The notes under the pieces are model-generated. The model was not told the DNA's origin, did no database searches, and saw only the letters and a list, made by a program, of their open reading frames with translations. A DNA stretch of 5,493 nt from CAZDDY01 sp964504455. Lineage in GTDB: Bacteria; Patescibacteriota; Minisyncoccia; Phycocordibacterales; UBA9973. The stretch spans positions 1 through 5,493 of the forward strand of contig CAZDDY010000031.1 of the NCBI GenBank assembly GCA_964504455.1, read 5' to 3'. Shown here piece after piece: positions 2,531-5,493 of this stretch (within the stretch, counting starts at the first letter, position 1; every line of letters begins with the position of its first letter). A program made the translations under genes and the position numbers.

Positions 2531-5493
2531 ATGGAAGAAAATACACAAAACAACAAATCAGATCTTGCAAGTCGAGAAGAAAAAATTCTAGATTTTTGGA
2601 ATACACAAGATATTTTTCAAAAATCTCTCGCAAAAAAACCGACAAAAGGTGAGTTTGTTTTTTATGAAGGGCCACCTACGGCAAATGGAAAACCAGGCAT
2701 ACACCATCTTGAGGCAAGAGCATTCAAAGACATTATTCCTCGTTTTAAAACAATGCAGGGATATCATGTTAGAAGAAAGGGTGGCTGGGATACCCACGGG
2801 CTTCCTGTTGAGCTTCAGGTAGAAAAAGAGTTAGGGCTTCAATCAAAAAAAGATATTGAGAAATTTGGTGTTGCCGAATTTAATAAAAAGTGTAAAGAAA
2901 GTGTTTGGCAGTATCTTGATATCTGGAATAAGTTTACTCATCGTATTGGATATTGGGTGGATCAAAAATCTCCTTACATTACATATCACAATACATATAT
3001 TGAATCACTGTGGAATGTTGTCGGCGAGATTAACAAGAAAAATCTTCTATATAAAGACTATAAAGTGGTGCCATGGTGTCCACGGTGTGGCACGGCACTT
3101 TCTTCTCACGAACTCGCGCAAGGATATCAAGATGTCAAAGACCTTTCTGTTTATGTGAAATTTAAATTAAAGGCATTTCCGAATGCATACTTTCTTGCAT
3201 GGACGACAACCCCATGGACACTACCAGGAAATGTTGCTCTTGCTGTAGGAAAGAATATTACTTATGTAGAAGCAAAAATCGGAGATGAGATTTTTGTACT
3301 AGCAAAGGAAAGACTTACTGTTTTAGGTGATACTTACGAAATTGTTGCAGAACATAAAGGAAGCGAGATGGTTGGTATGGAATATGAACCACTGTATCCG
3401 TATCTTACGGAGTTAAATAAAGGAGACGAGAAACTCAAAAATGCGTACAAGGTATATGAGGCGGATTTTGTGACCACAACTGATGGAACAGGAATTGTGC
3501 ACACTGCGGTCATGTATGGACAAGATGACTTCGTTCTTGGAACAAGTGTCGGGCTCCCAAAGTTTCATTTGGTTGATGATACTGGACACTTTATACAAGG
3601 AACAGGAGAGCTATCTGGGCTTCCAGTAAAAGATAGAGAAGATAATGGATTAAAAACAAGCATAGAAGTGCTCAGGTATCTGCAGGCACATAACCTCTTC
3701 TTTAAAAAAGAAAACTATGAGCACTCATATCCTCACTGCTGGAGATGCAAGACTCCACTTATCTACTACGCACGAGATTCTTGGTATATTCGCATGTCTT
3801 CGCTTAAAGACTCGCTTGTTTCAGAAAACAAAAAAATAAACTGGGAGCCAGCGTACACTAAAGAAGGACGTTTCGGTGAATGGCTTCGTGATATCAAAGA
3901 CTGGGCAATTTCTCGAGAGCGCTTTTGGGGAACACCTCTTCCAATTTGGGAAAAAGAAAATGGAGAACGTGTTGTCATTGATTCTCTTCTAACACTTAAA
4001 AAATATACAAAGAAAAGTGGTAACAAGTATTTCGTTATGCGTCACGGTGGAACAGAGGGTAACTTAAAAGAACTGGTAAGTTACAAAGAACAGGCAACAG
4101 ATAATTTAACCAAAGAGGGAGAGTTGCAAGTATCTACTTCTGCCAAAAAACTCAAAAAACAAAAAATTGATCTTATTATCTATTCTCCATTTACTCGTAC
4201 CAAAGAAACTGCAGATATTGTTGCAAAAGAGTTGGGGCTTTCTCCTGAACACATGATTCCAGACAATCGGTTGATCGAAGTACATCCAGGGGTATTTGAT
4301 GGAAAAACATGGGATGACTATCACGAGCATGTCTATCAGACTGGGCATGGGTGGTTTGAAAGGCGTATTCCAGAAGGTGAATCGATGGCAGACGTGTCTA
4401 AGCGTACCGGAGAAGCACTCTATGAATTAGAGGAGAAATACAAAAATAAAAATATTTTAATCATTACACATGGCGGACCAGCATGGACACTCTATGTTGT
4501 TTCAGGTGAATACGAAAAAAGAAATACAGAGTACCAAAAAGCAAACAAACATGTGTTTGTAAAAGAATTTAAGCGTTTTCAGAACGCTGAGGTACGACCT
4601 CTTGATTTTATCCCACTTCCGCATGGGGAAAATTTCGTTCTTGATTTACATAAACCATATATAGATGAAGTGGAGCTCTTTGACGAGAATGGTAAAAAGA
4701 TGAAGCGAACAAAAGAAGTAATGGACGTATGGTTTGATTCTGGAGCCATGCCATTTGCACAGGACCACTGGCCATTTGATTTTCCAAAAAAAGGATTATT
4801 TGGTAAACGTGCACCACTTGCGTATCCAGCAGACTTTATATCTGAAGCGATTGACCAAACAAGAGGCTGGTTTTATACACTTCACGCTGTCGGGGTTCTT
4901 ATGGGTCGTGGGAGGGCCTACAAAAATGTTATTTGTCTTGGACATATCTTAGATAAAGATGGAAAAAAAATGTCTAAGTCCCTTGGCAATATTGTTGATC
5001 CTTGGGAGATGATAGAGAAATATGGTGTCGACCCACTTCGTTTTTGGATGTATAGCGTTAATCAGCCGGGGGAGTCAAAGAATTTTGACGAAAAGACCGT
5101 TGTTGAAATTGTGCGGAAAGTGTTTAATCTCTTTGATAATGTTTTTCTCTTTTATGATTTGTATCGAGATAAGACTATCGAGAGTAATGAATATCCAAAG
5201 AGTAAACATGTACTTGATAAGTGGATTCTCACAAGACTCTCAGAAGTAATATTCTTTACAGAGAAACAACTTTCTCAATACAAGGTACTTGAGCCTGCAC
5301 GCAGTATAAGAGATTTTATTGACGATCTTTCTACGTGGTACTTGAGACGTTCTCGAGAAAGACTCAAAGATGGAGATATTGAAGCTAAACAAACTCTCTA
5401 CTTTGTACTTAAAACTCTTTCAAAAGTTATGGCACCATTTACGCCGTTTATCGCTGAAGATATATATCAAAAATTAAAACTTGAAAGTGATCC
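2531..5493 (+). CDS. ileS: Isoleucyl-tRNA synthetase, type 2, with inserted histidine-phosphatase domain (3' end missing)
   Basis: Class I synthetase charging tRNA-Ile with isoleucine. The frame is open for 987 codons and leaves the window before the stop. From memory it resembles Thermus IleRS (IleRS2) closely: E-G-P-P-T-A-N-G at 46-53, G-W-D-T-H-G-L-P at 85-92, zinc-knuckle C183-P-R-C186, C403-W-R-C406, D-W-A-I-S-R-E-R-F-W-G-T-P-L-P-I-W at 457-473, D-V-W-F-D-S-G at 732-738 and KMSKS at 813-817. The CP1 editing domain (about 200-390) has W-T-T-T-P-W-T at 224-230 and G-T-G-I-V-H with H324 and D333 in the positions expected for hydrolysis of mischarged Val-tRNA-Ile. The anticodon-binding domain starts near 890. 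Oddities: HxGH is G56-I57-H58-H59, and a phosphatase domain occupies about 497-665. ATG 2531 is the only start between an in-frame stop at 2492 and the catalytic motifs; it has no Shine-Dalgarno and directly follows the T-box terminator tail. Confidence 0.97.
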   Translation, partial: MEENTQNNKSDLASREEKILDFWNTQDIFQKSLAKKPTKGEFVFYEGPPTANGKPGIHHLEARAFKDIIPRFKTMQGYHVRRKGGWDTHGLPVELQVEKELGLQSKKDIEKFGVAEFNKKCKESVWQYLDIWNKFTHRIGYWVDQKSPYITYHNTYIESLWNVVGEINKKNLLYKDYKVVPWCPRCGTALSSHELAQGYQDVKDLSVYVKFKLKAFPNAYFLAWTTTPWTLPGNVALAVGKNITYVEAKIGDEIFVLAKERLTVLGDTYEIVAEHKGSEMVGMEYEPLYPYLTELNKGDEKLKNAYKVYEADFVTTTDGTGIVHTAVMYGQDDFVLGTSVGLPKFHLVDDTGHFIQGTGELSGLPVKDREDNGLKTSIEVLRYLQAHNLFFKKENYEHSYPHCWRCKTPLIYYARDSWYIRMSSLKDSLVSENKKINWEPAYTKEGRFGEWLRDIKDWAISRERFWGTPLPIWEKENGERVVIDSLLTLKKYTKKSGNKYFVMRHGGTEGNLKELVSYKEQATDNLTKEGELQVSTSAKKLKKQKIDLIIYSPFTRTKETADIVAKELGLSPEHMIPDNRLIEVHPGVFDGKTWDDYHEHVYQTGHGWFERRIPEGESMADVSKRTGEALYELEEKYKNKNILIITHGGPAWTLYVVSGEYEKRNTEYQKANKHVFVKEFKRFQNAEVRPLDFIPLPHGENFVLDLHKPYIDEVELFDENGKKMKRTKEVMDVWFDSGAMPFAQDHWPFDFPKKGLFGKRAPLAYPADFISEAIDQTRGWFYTLHAVGVLMGRGRAYKNVICLGHILDKDGKKMSKSLGNIVDPWEMIEKYGVDPLRFWMYSVNQPGESKNFDEKTVVEIVRKVFNLFDNVFLFYDLYRDKTIESNEYPKSKHVLDKWILTRLSEVIFFTEKQLSQYKVLEPARSIRDFIDDLSTWYLRRSRERLKDGDIEAKQTLYFVLKTLSKVMAPFTPFIAEDIYQKLKLESD
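4019..4525 (+). other. Histidine-phosphatase (RHG/PGM-like) domain embedded in IleS, residues about 497-665
   Basis: The segment carries the full histidine-phosphatase signature in order. R504-H505-G506-x-T508-x-x-N511 matches RHGxTxxN, with H505 the expected phospho-acceptor. S552-P553-F554-T555-R556 followed by E-T-A supplies the second catalytic Arg. Next come L581-I-E583 with G-V-F-D-G (587-591), as in the L-x-E...G-x-x-x-G block, then G616-E617-S618 followed by D-V-x-x-R, and T646-H647-G648 with the second catalytic His. The R504/H505/R556/H647 quartet is complete, so activity is plausible. Family members act on phosphomonoesters of sugars, nucleotides, proteins and other molecules; the substrate here is unknown. 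The domain lies between the IleRS blocks ending V-I-D-S-L-L-T-L-K-K and starting L-D-L-H-K-P-Y-I-D-E-V, with a linker to about 700. Reading frame and base usage continue unchanged, so it is a true in-frame fusion rather than a separate gene. Confidence 0.93.

Noticed and set aside
4019..4525. Histidine phosphatase as a separate gene, or a frameshift or assembly join
   Set aside because: There is no stop, start or frame change on either side. IleRS sequence resumes in the same frame at L-D-L-H-K-P-Y-I-D-E-V, and codon and base usage do not shift. A chimera would be unlikely to join so cleanly in frame at a domain boundary.
1..5493. CRISPR arrays, insertion sequences, tRNA genes, long repeats or prophage signals
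   Set aside because: No repeated spacer pattern, inverted-repeat-bounded element, transposase-like ORF or tRNA cloverleaf was found on reading both strands.

Overview
The window is a bacterial, AT-rich, tightly packed stretch carrying two aminoacyl-tRNA synthetase genes, all on the + strand. The standard genetic code fits, coding sequence is lysine-rich, and start sites have little or no Shine-Dalgarno signal. This look, together with a Thermus/eukaryote-like (type 2) IleRS, suggests a Patescibacteria (CPR, Parcubacteria-like) genome. That placement is inference, because no rRNA or other phylogenetic marker is present.

Layout. Positions 1-75 hold the last 24 codons of a dUTPase gene (dut). 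After 12 bases comes a complete argS (88-1887), probably in the same operon. A near-consensus promoter overlaps the argS stop codon and drives a separate short transcription unit (about 1920-2232). This unit ends in a strong intrinsic terminator and holds either a 66-codon ORF or, in my reading, a candidate structured non-coding RNA. A second hairpin pair with a terminator follows at 2262-2313. At about 2351-2530 lies a T-box riboswitch with a very short Stem I, an AUC (Ile) specifier, a full antiterminator bearing the UGGUACC bulge, and a competing terminator whose U-run touches the next start codon. ileS begins at 2531 and runs off the window end after 987 codons.

Most notable gene. IleS is a type 2 IleRS with three unusual features. 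A complete histidine-phosphatase (RHG/phosphoglycerate-mutase-like) domain of about 170 residues is inserted in frame in the catalytic half. The cysteine pairs that flank this site in Thermus IleRS are absent. The class I HxGH signature is rearranged to GxHH (G-I-H-H), the variant I recall being linked to extreme mupirocin resistance in Priestia megaterium IleRS2.

How it works together. Uncharged tRNA-Ile should pair with the AUC specifier and the UGGU bulge, stabilise the antiterminator and switch on ileS. The window therefore shows a tRNA-responsive circuit controlling an IleRS that carries a built-in phosphatase of unknown substrate. ArgRS and dUTPase are housekeeping neighbours with no visible functional link to it.
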